Of a stretch of 64,000 bases of DNA, positions 20,744 to 29,661 are shown piece by piece. The stretch is taken from positions 1,313,960 to 1,377,959 of the forward strand of contig NZ_FOYY01000003.1 in the NCBI RefSeq assembly GCF_900112445.1. The letters run 5' to 3'. How positions within the stretch are numbered: position 1 is the stretch's first letter; the number at the start of each line of letters is the position of its first letter. The position numbers were made by a program, and so were the translations under genes. The notes below the pieces were generated by a model, which was not told where the DNA came from, did no database searches, and worked only from the letters and a program-made list of their open reading frames with translations. This DNA comes from Thiomicrospira sp. ALE5. GTDB lineage: Bacteria; Pseudomonadota; Gammaproteobacteria; Thiomicrospirales; Thiomicrospiraceae.

Positions 20744-22375
20744 CTAAGTTGGATAGAGTTCTGCTAAGGCTTTAGTGGCTATTTTGCTGCTTGATTGATT
20801 TGATTCATGCCAGTCCAAAATAGCATAATAAAGCTGCTCAGTGGTGTCATTTAATTGTTTATCATCCGGTAGCTGTGCGCCGTATTTTAATGCCTCATGG
20901 CGTTGTAATGCTTTATAGAGTTTAGGTGCCTGGTGTGGCATTGTTGCTATTTTTAAGCCTTGTAGTTGCCACCACTTTTTCAACCATAAACCTTGTTCTA
21001 AAACACTAAGCGCTTTAAATTTTTCTAAACTAGGCATTTGGCTAGTTTTAGGAGGTGTGTTAGATAGATCGGTTTTTTGTATTGGATGCTGATTAAGTAA
21101 CAGACGTTGGCGATACCAAAGACCAAGTGTTCCAAGCCATAAAATCAATAGCATAGCGGATAAAAATGGCCAGTAAGACCCAGTAGATGATTGATCAGAT
21201 AATCCCTCCGGTACCCATTCGGGTAAAGGTGTATCGGTTACATCACCTGGTAAGACCGTAACCTTTCGTGCATTTATACGTGTATATTCAAGACTATCTG
21301 TGACTGTATTCCACCAAGGTATGCTGATTTCAGCTAATTCAATCTCGCCTGGCTGCTGAAATACAGCAGTAAACACTTGTTGCTTACTGCTGCTAATACC
21401 TCGTTGACTGGTATGTTGGTTTTGACCGGCAGGATCGGCATATATTCGCACGCCCGGCTGTTCTTCAAATTTTGGATTAGGTAGTTGACTGGCTTGCAGT
21501 CCTATTGCTTCAATTGTTAAGCGACGACTTAGAGTATCACCGACTTTAAAAGCACCGGTAATTTGCCAATCCTGTTTAAGGTTTATTTGGCGAGCGGGTA
21601 ACCAGCTCGCATCAATAGGAAAACTATCAGGTATGGGTTTCACATTTAGCGTAACACTGTTTGAACTTGCTTCAAATAATTCTATCTGGCGTTGTCGTAG
21701 TAGTGCACCTTCAAAATTCATGGGTTGAATAGTGAGGTCACCACTTTTTTGTGGATAAATTGCATAAACCCATTCTATTACTCGATAAAGTCGGTCATCG
21801 ACTAGGGTTTCAAATTGATTTTGATTGACTATACGTTCACTTAAGAAGTCATTAAATACTGGCATATCTACGGATCCGCGACGCAAAGAACCCAAATAGT
21901 GAAGTCTCAAGGTATAGAGCACCTCTTCTTGAATATAGGGAGTATTGCTTGATATTTCAGCGGTCATAAAGGTAATGGGATAATCTGCAGCTAGCGCTGG
22001 TAAATCAAGCACTTCAACGGATAAGGCATTACTTTTTATGTCTTCAACACTAAAAGATGGAATATCGATAACACCAGTGCGTTTGGGCATTAAGGCAACC
22101 TCCCATAGTGTGGTGCCCGTCGGGGTGCCATTTATTACGCGTAACTGGCTAGATGCTTGACGACTTAGAATTTCAAAATCATCCATTAATACGGAAAAAT
22201 CCGGTCCACGCGTGGTTGTTTGAAAATTTGCGAGAACACTAATATTAACCACGTCGCCTTTATTAACTTTTGCCGCCTCTAGTTCTGTTACTAGCATCCG
22301 ATCAGACCAATTTGCATAGGTCATAACAGGTATCATTAACATACTCAGAATAAAAAATAGTCCGAGTTTTACCAT
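20744..22375 (-). CDS. batD: BatD-like membrane protein
   Basis: The 543-residue protein has a signal peptide, a long periplasmic region of beta-rich repeats and one helix near residues 400-420 followed by a cytoplasmic tail, matching BatD. Bat proteins were linked to aerotolerance in Bacteroides and occur with MoxR ATPases, but their biochemical job is unsettled. It is the last gene of the moxR-bat operon, and its start overlaps the end of the batB/batC fusion gene by 7 bp. Confidence 0.85.
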   Translation of the reverse strand: MVKLGLFFILSMLMIPVMTYANWSDRMLVTELEAAKVNKGDVVNISVLANFQTTTRGPDFSVLMDDFEILSRQASSQLRVINGTPTGTTLWEVALMPKRTGVIDIPSFSVEDIKSNALSVEVLDLPALAADYPITFMTAEISSNTPYIQEEVLYTLRLHYLGSLRRGSVDMPVFNDFLSERIVNQNQFETLVDDRLYRVIEWVYAIYPQKSGDLTIQPMNFEGALLRQRQIELFEASSNSVTLNVKPIPDSFPIDASWLPARQINLKQDWQITGAFKVGDTLSRRLTIEAIGLQASQLPNPKFEEQPGVRIYADPAGQNQHTSQRGISSSKQQVFTAVFQQPGEIELAEISIPWWNTVTDSLEYTRINARKVTVLPGDVTDTPLPEWVPEGLSDQSSTGSYWPFLSAMLLILWLGTLGLWYRQRLLLNQHPIQKTDLSNTPPKTSQMPSLEKFKALSVLEQGLWLKKWWQLQGLKIATMPHQAPKLYKALQRHEALKYGAQLPDDKQLNDTTEQLYYAILDWHESNQSSSKIATKALAELYPT

Positions 22376-24303
22376 GTTTTACCCCCTTCATTAGTCGAGC
22401 TAGACCGTGATTCTTGTTGCGTTTGATATTGAAATTTTCGTTGTAAAAAACGCCCTGGATTATCTTCTATTTGGTTTAACCAAGCTTGGTTAGACTGTTC
22501 ACGTTCCCGCATTTCACGAATTTGTTGCGGGTCAAATGATTGACTAGCGGGTAAGTCACCTTCTTCCGAAAGGCTATCATCTTCTGTTTCATTATCATCT
22601 TGTTGTTCTTCCCGAATAAGACCAGGGTCTATTTCTTCTCCAGCTTCTGGACGGCCATCTGTTTCACCTCGGCTATCTTGGTTTTCATTACGGTCACTGC
22701 CGGTTTGTTCATTAGATGAACCCCCTTCTTGGTTGGTATCATCGTTTGCTTGGCTATCATCTTGATTCGTTTCACCGTCGTCGCTAGAGGATTGACCGCC
22801 ACCGCCCTCATCCTCGCCATCGTTATCATTTTGACTAGGAATAGGAATATCAGCTTGAGGTTGAGCTTCGGGTTGTTGATCAAGAAGTTGTTGCACTAAG
22901 TCACGGTTATGTTGTGCTTGTTCGAATTCAGGTTGTTGCATTAAAGCGCGATCATAGGCTGCAAGGGCGTCTTCTAATTGTCCAGCCAGCGCAAGACTGT
23001 TTGCTAAATTGTATTGTCCTTCTGCACTGGTATCCTCGGCAAATAATTCTGCTGCTCGTTGATAACCACCAATACGATATAAACTGGCCGCATGCCAATT
23101 GGCATCATTGAATTCACGTTCTGCAGTAAGATAATCTTGGCGTAACCAGGCCTGGTAGCCGCGTTGATCGCCGGTCATAAATATGGGCGTTAGACGCTGT
23201 AACCAATTTGGTTTGGGTTGATCAAATGGTTCGTCATTTGCTAGCGCTAAATTTGGTGTTGTAAAACTCATTAATGAGCTCAGTAGGAATATAGCGGTTA
23301 GATTCATTAACCAACCACGACGAATAGCAAACATGGCTAAAAAGATTAAAATTAGTGCAAAATAGATCCCAAAATCAACAGGATGATTAACCTGTTGGCT
23401 AGTATCTGTTTGTGTTGATCGAGCTGTGGGGGCAGCACGAGGCAACAAACTGCGCAAATCTTCATCATCGAGCCGAAGCCTGGCATAACTGCCGCCAGTT
23501 TGTTGTGCAATTTGTGCCAGTCGTTTTTCTGGAACAGGGGCAACCACGAGTTCATCTTGAGCATTCCTTAATAGACCATGCTTTGGATGGTGAATAACGC
23601 CCCCTTGTTGTGTTCCAACACTCATAATACTTAGCTGAATATTGTTTTGATTGATTAGGTTAACTATGGCATTAATTTCATCGGGTTCAACATCATCGGT
23701 TAACCAAATAATATGACGCTGATTGATATGGTTTTGACTTGTCAGCATTGAGGCTGCCACTTCAAACGCCGAAACCGCGTCGGCACCTGGCCTTGGCATA
23801 ATACTGGGGGTAAGATGCGGTAATAGATTGAGTAGTGTTGTCGGGTCTTGAGATAATGGCGTAATAATATGTGGCGTGCCAGCGTAGGCTATCAAACCTA
23901 GCTGCAACTCTGGGTTTTGGTTTATTAAATCAGTTAACTTAAATTGTGCTCGTGAAATACGGTTAGGGTTTAAATCATCAGCATACATGGATTTTGATAA
24001 ATCTAATAAAATAATACTTCCAGTACTATTGGGCTGAGCTGGCAAGCTATGACTTTGCCAACTAGGTCCTGCGAGTGCGATTACGCCAAGTATCCAAATT
24101 AATAACAATCCGATTAGGCCCATGGGTACTGATTTTTTGTTGGATTGGTTGGTGCCAAGTAGCCAGGGTTGAAACTTAGGTTCAATAATAGTTTGCCAGT
24201 CGGAGCTGTGGTTTACTCGACGAAAATAGAGTACCCATAAAACAAGGCTAGGAATGATCGCAAGTAGCCACCAAGGCCGAATAAACATAAATTCGTTAAA
24301 CAT
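22369..24303 (-). CDS. BatB-BatC fusion: von Willebrand A domain plus TPR
   Basis: The 644-residue protein joins what are two genes in some bacteria. The first 330 residues are BatB-like: two N-terminal helices, a von Willebrand A domain with MIDAS motif DLSKS at 101-105, and a helix near 310-330. A second hydrophobic stretch follows and then TPR-like repeats (about 380-470, for example YNLANSLALAGQLEDALAAYDRAL, in part) as in BatC. Residues about 478-600 are an acidic, low-complexity linker rich in D, E, N, Q, S and G. The C-terminus is basic. The start overlaps the end of the batA gene by 8 bp. Confidence 0.88.
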   Translation of the reverse strand: MFNEFMFIRPWWLLAIIPSLVLWVLYFRRVNHSSDWQTIIEPKFQPWLLGTNQSNKKSVPMGLIGLLLIWILGVIALAGPSWQSHSLPAQPNSTGSIILLDLSKSMYADDLNPNRISRAQFKLTDLINQNPELQLGLIAYAGTPHIITPLSQDPTTLLNLLPHLTPSIMPRPGADAVSAFEVAASMLTSQNHINQRHIIWLTDDVEPDEINAIVNLINQNNIQLSIMSVGTQQGGVIHHPKHGLLRNAQDELVVAPVPEKRLAQIAQQTGGSYARLRLDDEDLRSLLPRAAPTARSTQTDTSQQVNHPVDFGIYFALILIFLAMFAIRRGWLMNLTAIFLLSSLMSFTTPNLALANDEPFDQPKPNWLQRLTPIFMTGDQRGYQAWLRQDYLTAEREFNDANWHAASLYRIGGYQRAAELFAEDTSAEGQYNLANSLALAGQLEDALAAYDRALMQQPEFEQAQHNRDLVQQLLDQQPEAQPQADIPIPSQNDNDGEDEGGGGQSSSDDGETNQDDSQANDDTNQEGGSSNEQTGSDRNENQDSRGETDGRPEAGEEIDPGLIREEQQDDNETEDDSLSEEGDLPASQSFDPQQIREMREREQSNQAWLNQIEDNPGRFLQRKFQYQTQQESRSSSTNEGGKTW

Positions 24304-25327
24304 GGTTTAACTCCGGTTTAATCAGTCGATAGCCGGCAAAAAACCAACTTAATATTAAAGCTAGACCTAGCGGCCATATAAAAAGTTCATAGCGAGCACG
24401 GTAATGGTTGAGTTCAAAAGTATTGGCTTCAAGCTCGTTGATTGCTCGGTATATATTTCTAAGTGTTCGTGCATCACCTGCCGCAAAGCTTTGTCCACCT
24501 GTTATGTTAGAAATCGTTTCTAGGGCTTCAAGGTCAATATCAAATGCACTGCTTACGGGTCGTCCTGATGTTGAGTCAACATTACCAAAGGCAATGGTAT
24601 GAATAACTAATCCCATTTCGGCGGCTTTTTCAGCGGCATCTATTGGGTCAAGATAGCCATCATTATTGGCACCATCTGTTAGAAGAACCAATACCGCTCG
24701 ATCATTTTGTTGTTCACTAAGGTGTTTTATAGCCAGTCCAATTGAATCACCAATTGAGGTGGTATTCCCTGCCATGCCGACTTCAGATTCCATCATTAAT
24801 TGGTTAATCGCCTGTAAGTCATAAGTAAGTGGGCTGACTAAGTGTGCTTCGGTTGAAAACACAATTAAACCTAATCTATCGCCTTGTCGTTGACTAATAA
24901 ACTCATCCATCACGCGTTTCAGCGCGATTAAACGATCCACGCGTTGACCTTGCCAGGTCATATCTTCATGTAACATAGTGGGTGATATATCGACAGATAG
25001 CATCATATCGCGGCCACTGGCTTCAAAGGGTGTGGGAGTGATATACCAAACAGGCCGCATTGCTGCAAAAATTAGCAATAACCAAACTAGGATAAAAAAA
25101 AGTTTTATTTGCCAACTTAAGTTGTTTTTATCTGCGGTATCTATGACGTGTTGACCTGGTTTAATAAAGTTTTGCAGTCGCTGACCAAGTGTGGGTGCCA
25201 TGAGAGGTTGTTGATCTTGCGCCGCAGCCTTTAAAAAGCGTCTAATTATCCAAGGCAAAGGTGCTAAGACAATAAGCGCTGGCCAAATGAAGTGAAAAGC
25301 ACTGAAAAGTTCACTTATCGCGCTCAT
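24296..25327 (-). CDS. batA: BatA-like von Willebrand A domain membrane protein
   Basis: This 343-residue protein has helices near the N-terminus (about 12-30 and 73-90), a periplasm-facing or cytoplasmic von Willebrand A domain with metal-site motif DISPT starting at D113, and a C-terminal helix near 318-335. This is the BatA layout. The MIDAS has threonine where serine is usual. The ATG overlaps the stop of the upstream DUF4381 gene by 4 bp, which suggests coupled translation. Confidence 0.88.
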   Translation of the reverse strand: MSAISELFSAFHFIWPALIVLAPLPWIIRRFLKAAAQDQQPLMAPTLGQRLQNFIKPGQHVIDTADKNNLSWQIKLFFILVWLLLIFAAMRPVWYITPTPFEASGRDMMLSVDISPTMLHEDMTWQGQRVDRLIALKRVMDEFISQRQGDRLGLIVFSTEAHLVSPLTYDLQAINQLMMESEVGMAGNTTSIGDSIGLAIKHLSEQQNDRAVLVLLTDGANNDGYLDPIDAAEKAAEMGLVIHTIAFGNVDSTSGRPVSSAFDIDLEALETISNITGGQSFAAGDARTLRNIYRAINELEANTFELNHYRARYELFIWPLGLALILSWFFAGYRLIKPELNHV

Positions 25328-25824
25328 AGATGGTGTTCCTTAATCCATTGTTGCGCGTAATCTATCAGTCGTTGACGCTCTGCAGCACTTAGTTTGTTTT
25401 CTTTTGCGTAATATTGCACGAGTTGACCAATATTATTGGGTTGCGGTATAAATTGTGCTTTGTCATGTAAAAAGTTTAACCAGGCTTGGTCAGTTAAGGA
25501 TGCGACTTGGTGTCGTCCATAGGTCGTAATCGCAACTTGTTTTAATTTAGCATTAAGTTGTTGCATCAGTTGCAGATCGTCATCATATTCAATGAGTTTT
25601 TGTATATCCCTCAATGCAGTGCGTCTATAACTATGTTGTTGATATCTATGCCAAAAATAGACTATAAGACCAATAATAATGCCCAGTATTATAATCAGCA
25701 TAGCCCAAACGCTGCCAGCAAGCGGCCACCAACTAATCGGATCTGGCAGAATAATGTCATGTAATTGTTGTGCCAGCGGATTTTCGAAATGTTCAGGTTG
25801 GTTCAAGTTCATTTGCGCAACCAT
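25324..25824 (-). CDS. DUF4381 membrane protein of the moxR-bat operon
   Basis: The 166-residue product has one strong helix at about residues 36-58 (VWAMLIIILGIIIGLIVYFW) and a cytoplasmic region of about 100 residues with YRRTALRDIQKL, typical of the DUF4381 family that sits between DUF58 and batA in proteobacterial moxR operons. Its start overlaps the end of the DUF58 gene by 16 bp. No enzymatic motif is seen. Confidence 0.8.
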   Translation of the reverse strand: MVAQMNLNQPEHFENPLAQQLHDIILPDPISWWPLAGSVWAMLIIILGIIIGLIVYFWHRYQQHSYRRTALRDIQKLIEYDDDLQLMQQLNAKLKQVAITTYGRHQVASLTDQAWLNFLHDKAQFIPQPNNIGQLVQYYAKENKLSAAERQRLIDYAQQWIKEHHL

Positions 25825-26732
25825 CCCATTTTGAGTAACTGGTTTAAACTGGGTTGTGTCGTTGTTAATTCAGATAAGCCACTATTTATGACACGAAATT
25901 TTTGTTTTAAAGTTAACCAGGCCTGCTGATAGTGTTGTTGATAAGCGTGGCGTGATTGAGGTGTTCGAGTATCTAAATTGAGTTCTCCGTTGCCATCAAA
26001 TATTTTGAGCAGGCCTGCTGACGGAATGGATTTCTCCAGCGGATCCGTCAGGTGTAGTCCATCGATAGAGGCATGGCGGGCGAGTTCATTTAGTTTATAC
26101 CATGCTCTTTGATCAAGGTTTAATAGATCACCAATTAAAATAATACGACTTGCTGGATGAGCGAGATTTTTTACTTTTTCGAGGGCGATTGACCAAGCCT
26201 GCGGATTTGCTTGCCCTGGGCGGCTAATTTTATGTTGTTGTAGGGTACCTTCATTAAGTAGGCCATTAAAGCTTTTTGTCTGGCGTTTCGGTTGAAACCA
26301 CAATTGGCGGTCGCCACCAATAACACAGCCACCCACGCGATCACCTTGATTAAGTGACGCCCAGCCTAATTGGGCACAGGCATTCATGGCCAACACTGTT
26401 TTAAATTGCCCTTTACTAGCAAAAAGTAGGCTAGGACTTTGTTCAACTAAAAAAATAATCGGCCTTTCGTGTTCCTCACTGTAGAGTTTGGTGTGGGTTT
26501 TTTGAGTGCGTGCGCTGATTTTCCAATCAATATGACGTAGATCATCGCCAATTTGGTAGGGGCGCACTTCATTAAACTCCATTCCCCGCCCTTTTCTGGG
26601 TGTGGCATGTTGACCGCCGTTAATCGCAATAATATTTTGGTGATGGCCTAATTTTAGGTGTTTCACGTGAAACCGCCATTTAATGAGGTCAGCTACCTGA
26701 CTGGATAAACAGGGATCATAGCTTGTGTCCAT
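25809..26732 (-). CDS. DUF58 domain protein
   Basis: The 307-residue protein contains the DUF58 signature GRGMEFNEVRPYQIGDDLRHIDWKISARTQ (read in parts) followed by a von Willebrand-like fold. DUF58 proteins are regular partners of MoxR ATPases. It starts one base after the moxR stop codon. A near-perfect parS site lies inside the coding sequence at 26659-26674, so the codons there also have to satisfy ParB binding. Confidence 0.88.
   Translation of the reverse strand: MDTSYDPCLSSQVADLIKWRFHVKHLKLGHHQNIIAINGGQHATPRKGRGMEFNEVRPYQIGDDLRHIDWKISARTQKTHTKLYSEEHERPIIFLVEQSPSLLFASKGQFKTVLAMNACAQLGWASLNQGDRVGGCVIGGDRQLWFQPKRQTKSFNGLLNEGTLQQHKISRPGQANPQAWSIALEKVKNLAHPASRIILIGDLLNLDQRAWYKLNELARHASIDGLHLTDPLEKSIPSAGLLKIFDGNGELNLDTRTPQSRHAYQQHYQQAWLTLKQKFRVINSGLSELTTTQPSLNQLLKMGWLRK
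26659..26674. promoter_or_regulatory. parS-like ParB-binding site 1
   Basis: The 16 bases match the conserved parS sequence TGTTTCACGTGAAACA at 15 positions; only the last base differs (C). parS is bound by ParB and organises origin segregation. It lies inside the DUF58 gene, about 11 kb left of oriC. The parA and parB genes are not in this window. Confidence 0.85.
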
Positions 26733-27701
26733 TTAAACGACCGTAACCCACTCAAGAATGGTATCAATACATTGTTCGACGCTAACTCCATCGGCTTCAG
26801 CATCGTAGCTTAATAGCAGACGATGACGGAACACGTCATGAATGACGGCTTGAACATTTTGTGGGCTAACAAAATCCTGACCGTGTAACCAGGCCTGGGC
26901 ACGTGCACAGGCTGAAAGTGCAATAGTGGCACGAGGACTGACACCATAGGCGATGTTTTTGGCTAGGTCGGCTGAATATTTGTTGGGTTGGCGCGTTGCC
27001 ATAACCAGTTCAACAATATAGTCTTTAACTGAGTCTGCCATGTGTAAACTCAGAATGGCTTGTCTGGCATCAAATATAGCCGACTCACTGAGTTCTAATG
27101 CAGCGTGCTGTTGTTCCGTATCACGGGCTTCGCTTTCCACTAGGTCCAATATTTGGCGTTCACTATCGCGCTGTGGATAGTCAATTTTGACTTGCATTAA
27201 AAACCGATCGAGTTGCGCTTCTGGTAAGGGATAGGTGCCTTCTTGTTCAATTGGGTTTTGGGTTGCCATGACCATAAATAATTTCTTCATTGGTAGGCTT
27301 TGTTGACCGACACTTACTTGCCCTTCGCCCATTGCTTCTAGCAAAGCCGATTGTACTTTCGCTGGTGCACGGTTAATTTCGTCTGCAAGGATGATGTTGT
27401 GAAATATGGGTCCAGGTTGAAATTCAAACTGGTGGGTTTCGGCGCGATAAATATCTGTACCTGTTATATCCGCAGGTAGTAAATCTGGCGTGAACTGAAT
27501 GCGATGGAACTCACCTTCGATCATTTCAGCTAGGGTTTTGACCGCTTTAGTTTTTGCTAGACCGGGCGGCCCCTCAACAAGCAGATGGCCTTTAGCCAAT
27601 AGCGTGATAAGTAACCGCTCAATAAGATGGGGCTGACCTATAATGCGTTGGTTTAGGTGTTTTTGTAATTGTTGAAATTCGGTTAAAAGACTTGCTGACA
27701 T
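26733..27701 (-). CDS. MoxR-family AAA ATPase
   Basis: The 322-residue ATPase has Walker A GPPGLAKTK, Walker B IILADEINRAP, sensor 1 ATQNPIEQEGTYPLPEAQ and an arginine-finger region near GVSPRA. MoxR proteins act as chaperone-like partners of von Willebrand A domain proteins, which are encoded downstream here (DUF58, batA, batB/C). It is the first gene of the operon; the 121-bp gap to cmoB must hold its promoter. Confidence 0.92.
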   Translation of the reverse strand: MSASLLTEFQQLQKHLNQRIIGQPHLIERLLITLLAKGHLLVEGPPGLAKTKAVKTLAEMIEGEFHRIQFTPDLLPADITGTDIYRAETHQFEFQPGPIFHNIILADEINRAPAKVQSALLEAMGEGQVSVGQQSLPMKKLFMVMATQNPIEQEGTYPLPEAQLDRFLMQVKIDYPQRDSERQILDLVESEARDTEQQHAALELSESAIFDARQAILSLHMADSVKDYIVELVMATRQPNKYSADLAKNIAYGVSPRATIALSACARAQAWLHGQDFVSPQNVQAVIHDVFRHRLLLSYDAEADGVSVEQCIDTILEWVTVV

Positions 27702-27822
27702 AAGGTTTCTCTTATTTTATTTCTCTCCATTATGACCGGCTGATTATGAATTGCAATTGGCAAATATGAAACTTTCGTATAGTCTCCTTGGGTTTGATTA
27801 ACTTGCTTTAGTATTGCGCCTG

Positions 27823-28821
27823 TTAATTGGGATTAGTGGCCATAATAATGGCGCGATGCGGTGCCGGATAGCCTTCAATAGTTTTGTTTGGGTCATTCGG
27901 GTCTAAAAAATCGCTTAATGATTGCCATTGCATCCAATCAGTTGCGCGTTGTTCTTCACTTGTGGTTTGATCCAAATCCACGCACTTCACATCTACAAAA
28001 CCACAGCGCTTTACCCAGTGAATCAATTCATCAACACTCGGAATAAACCACACATTGCGCATTTGGGCATAACGATCTTCGGGTACTAAAAGTTGACCAT
28101 GGCCTGGTGGAATGACCAAGGTTTCTAGTATGAGTTTTCCTTCTTTGCGTAATTGTCGTTTTAATTCGTAGATATGGTCGATTGGTGAGCGGCGGTGATA
28201 AAGCACCCCCATCGAGAAGACACGGTCAAAGTCACCACCAAATTTGGATACCGGTAGTTTTTCAAGCGGTAACGGCAAGAAATAAATTGGTGCATTCGGA
28301 TTGGGGTATAGTTGTTTGACAACACTGAACTGTGCCATAAACAGTAGGCTTGGATCAATGCCAATGACCAGTTTTGGCTGTTCATCTAGCATCCGCCAAA
28401 GATGGTAACCACTGCCACAACCGACATCAAGACACTTTAGATGGGTGAGATCACCGAGATGAGGTTTTAATCTTTGCCATTTCAAATCAGATCGCCATTC
28501 GGTATCAATATAAATAGGACCGATTTGATAAGGTCCTTTACGCCACGGCATCAATGCACGAAGGCTGGATTCTAATTTTGCCCAGTCACCTTCTGTCTGT
28601 TTATTTTCGTTGTATTTTAAAGTAACAGCGCTAGTGTTTAATGTTGCTTCATTAGATCTTGGAAATTTATCAATATATTCAAGTGCTGTTAGCCAGCGCT
28701 CTAAATTGCCGTTGGCATCAGGTTCAAGAGCGCTATCAATTAATGGGGGTAGTTTATCAATCCAGGGCTCCAGTCGGGTATGTTCAAGTAATGGCCAAAG
28801 TGTGTCGAGATGATGTTTCAC
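27823..28821 (-). CDS. cmoB: tRNA U34 carboxymethyltransferase
   Basis: CmoB transfers a carboxymethyl group from carboxy-S-adenosylmethionine to 5-hydroxyuridine at tRNA position 34. The 332-residue methyltransferase fold includes the SAM motif LDVGCGSGYHLWRML, GIDPSLLFMAQF, FSMGVLYHRRSPIDH and the C-terminal GYPAPHRAI. The GTG start at 28821 is supported by an AAGG motif 8 bases upstream. This start codon lies inside a parS site. cmoA, which makes the carboxy-SAM, ends 18 bp upstream on the same strand. Confidence 0.95.
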   Translation of the reverse strand: MKHHLDTLWPLLEHTRLEPWIDKLPPLIDSALEPDANGNLERWLTALEYIDKFPRSNEATLNTSAVTLKYNENKQTEGDWAKLESSLRALMPWRKGPYQIGPIYIDTEWRSDLKWQRLKPHLGDLTHLKCLDVGCGSGYHLWRMLDEQPKLVIGIDPSLLFMAQFSVVKQLYPNPNAPIYFLPLPLEKLPVSKFGGDFDRVFSMGVLYHRRSPIDHIYELKRQLRKEGKLILETLVIPPGHGQLLVPEDRYAQMRNVWFIPSVDELIHWVKRCGFVDVKCVDLDQTTSEEQRATDWMQWQSLSDFLDPNDPNKTIEGYPAPHRAIIMATNPN

Positions 28822-28829
28822 GTGAAACG
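28814..28829. promoter_or_regulatory. parS-like ParB-binding site 2, over the cmoB start
   Basis: The site matches parS TGTTTCACGTGAAACA at 15 of 16 bases; the last base is G. The CACGTG core at 28819-28824 contains the GTG start codon of cmoB read on the minus strand. ParB bound here could influence cmoB expression. Confidence 0.87.
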
Positions 28830-28839
28830 CCTTATGAAA

Positions 28840-29574
28840 TTATTTAATCGCTAAGAAAGATGCAAACTGAAAATGTTGTAGCCAGGTATCTGCTGCACTA
28901 AATCCGACGGCTTTAAGCCTGTTTAGATGGGTTTCGCGACTGTCACTAATCAGCACATTTTCAAGCGATGCGCGTTTCTGACTGATTTCCAACTCAGAGT
29001 AGCCATTATTCCGTTTAAATTGCAGGTGCATTGTTTCGAGCTGAGCTTGTATCCTAGCTTGAGGGTTGATTAATTTTTCTGACAGAATCAACACGCCACC
29101 CGGAATCAGGCCATCATAAATTCGTTCTAACATAGTGATGCGTTGTTCAGGGGCGATAAATTGCAGGGTAAAATTTAGGACGACCACACTGGCATTCGTT
29201 ATGTCGATTTCTAACATATCATCAAGCACAAATTCAACTTGATGTGAAGAGTGGTAATTGCCAAGGTAATCTTTGGCTTTAGCTAACATGGCTGTTGAAT
29301 TATCGACGGCAATAATATGACAGGGTTTGTCCTCTACTGCTCGTCGCATAGCCAGTGTTGCCGCTCCAAGTGAACAACCTAGATCATATAGACGTGTGTT
29401 GGGCTGAACAAAAGCGCGTGTTAGTTCGGTAATGCCATTTAGTGTTTCACTATAACTGGGTACTGAACGTTCAATCATGTCAGGGAAAACGGAGGCCACC
29501 TGTTCATCAAAACGAAATGATTTTAAGTCTTGCTGAGGCTGGGCAAACAGCGTGTCTTTTTGGGTGGCGCTCAT
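28840..29574 (-). CDS. cmoA: Carboxy-S-adenosylmethionine synthase
   Basis: CmoA makes carboxy-SAM from SAM and prephenate, the donor used by CmoB. The 244-residue protein has FRFDEQVASVFPDMIERSVPSY, the SAM motif YDLGCSLGAATLAMR, IIAVDNSTAMLAKA and VVLNFTLQFI, all CmoA hallmarks. It is directly upstream of cmoB (18 bp), and the third pathway gene, cmoM, lies 7 kb away at 36.8 kb. Confidence 0.95.
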   Translation of the reverse strand: MSATQKDTLFAQPQQDLKSFRFDEQVASVFPDMIERSVPSYSETLNGITELTRAFVQPNTRLYDLGCSLGAATLAMRRAVEDKPCHIIAVDNSTAMLAKAKDYLGNYHSSHQVEFVLDDMLEIDITNASVVVLNFTLQFIAPEQRITMLERIYDGLIPGGVLILSEKLINPQARIQAQLETMHLQFKRNNGYSELEISQKRASLENVLISDSRETHLNRLKAVGFSAADTWLQHFQFASFLAIK

Positions 29575-29661
29575 TGTTTTTCCTGCTAATTTAAGTCTGA
29601 GTATTATAGATGTCTAGTTGTTTTCGGTCTAGCGTTGGAACTAGCTGTTTGTGTTTTCTGG

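Noticed and set aside
22629-22883. Frames antisense or alternate to the acidic linker of BatB/C
   Set aside because: Low-complexity DNA gives long spurious frames; no ribosome binding site or family sequence.
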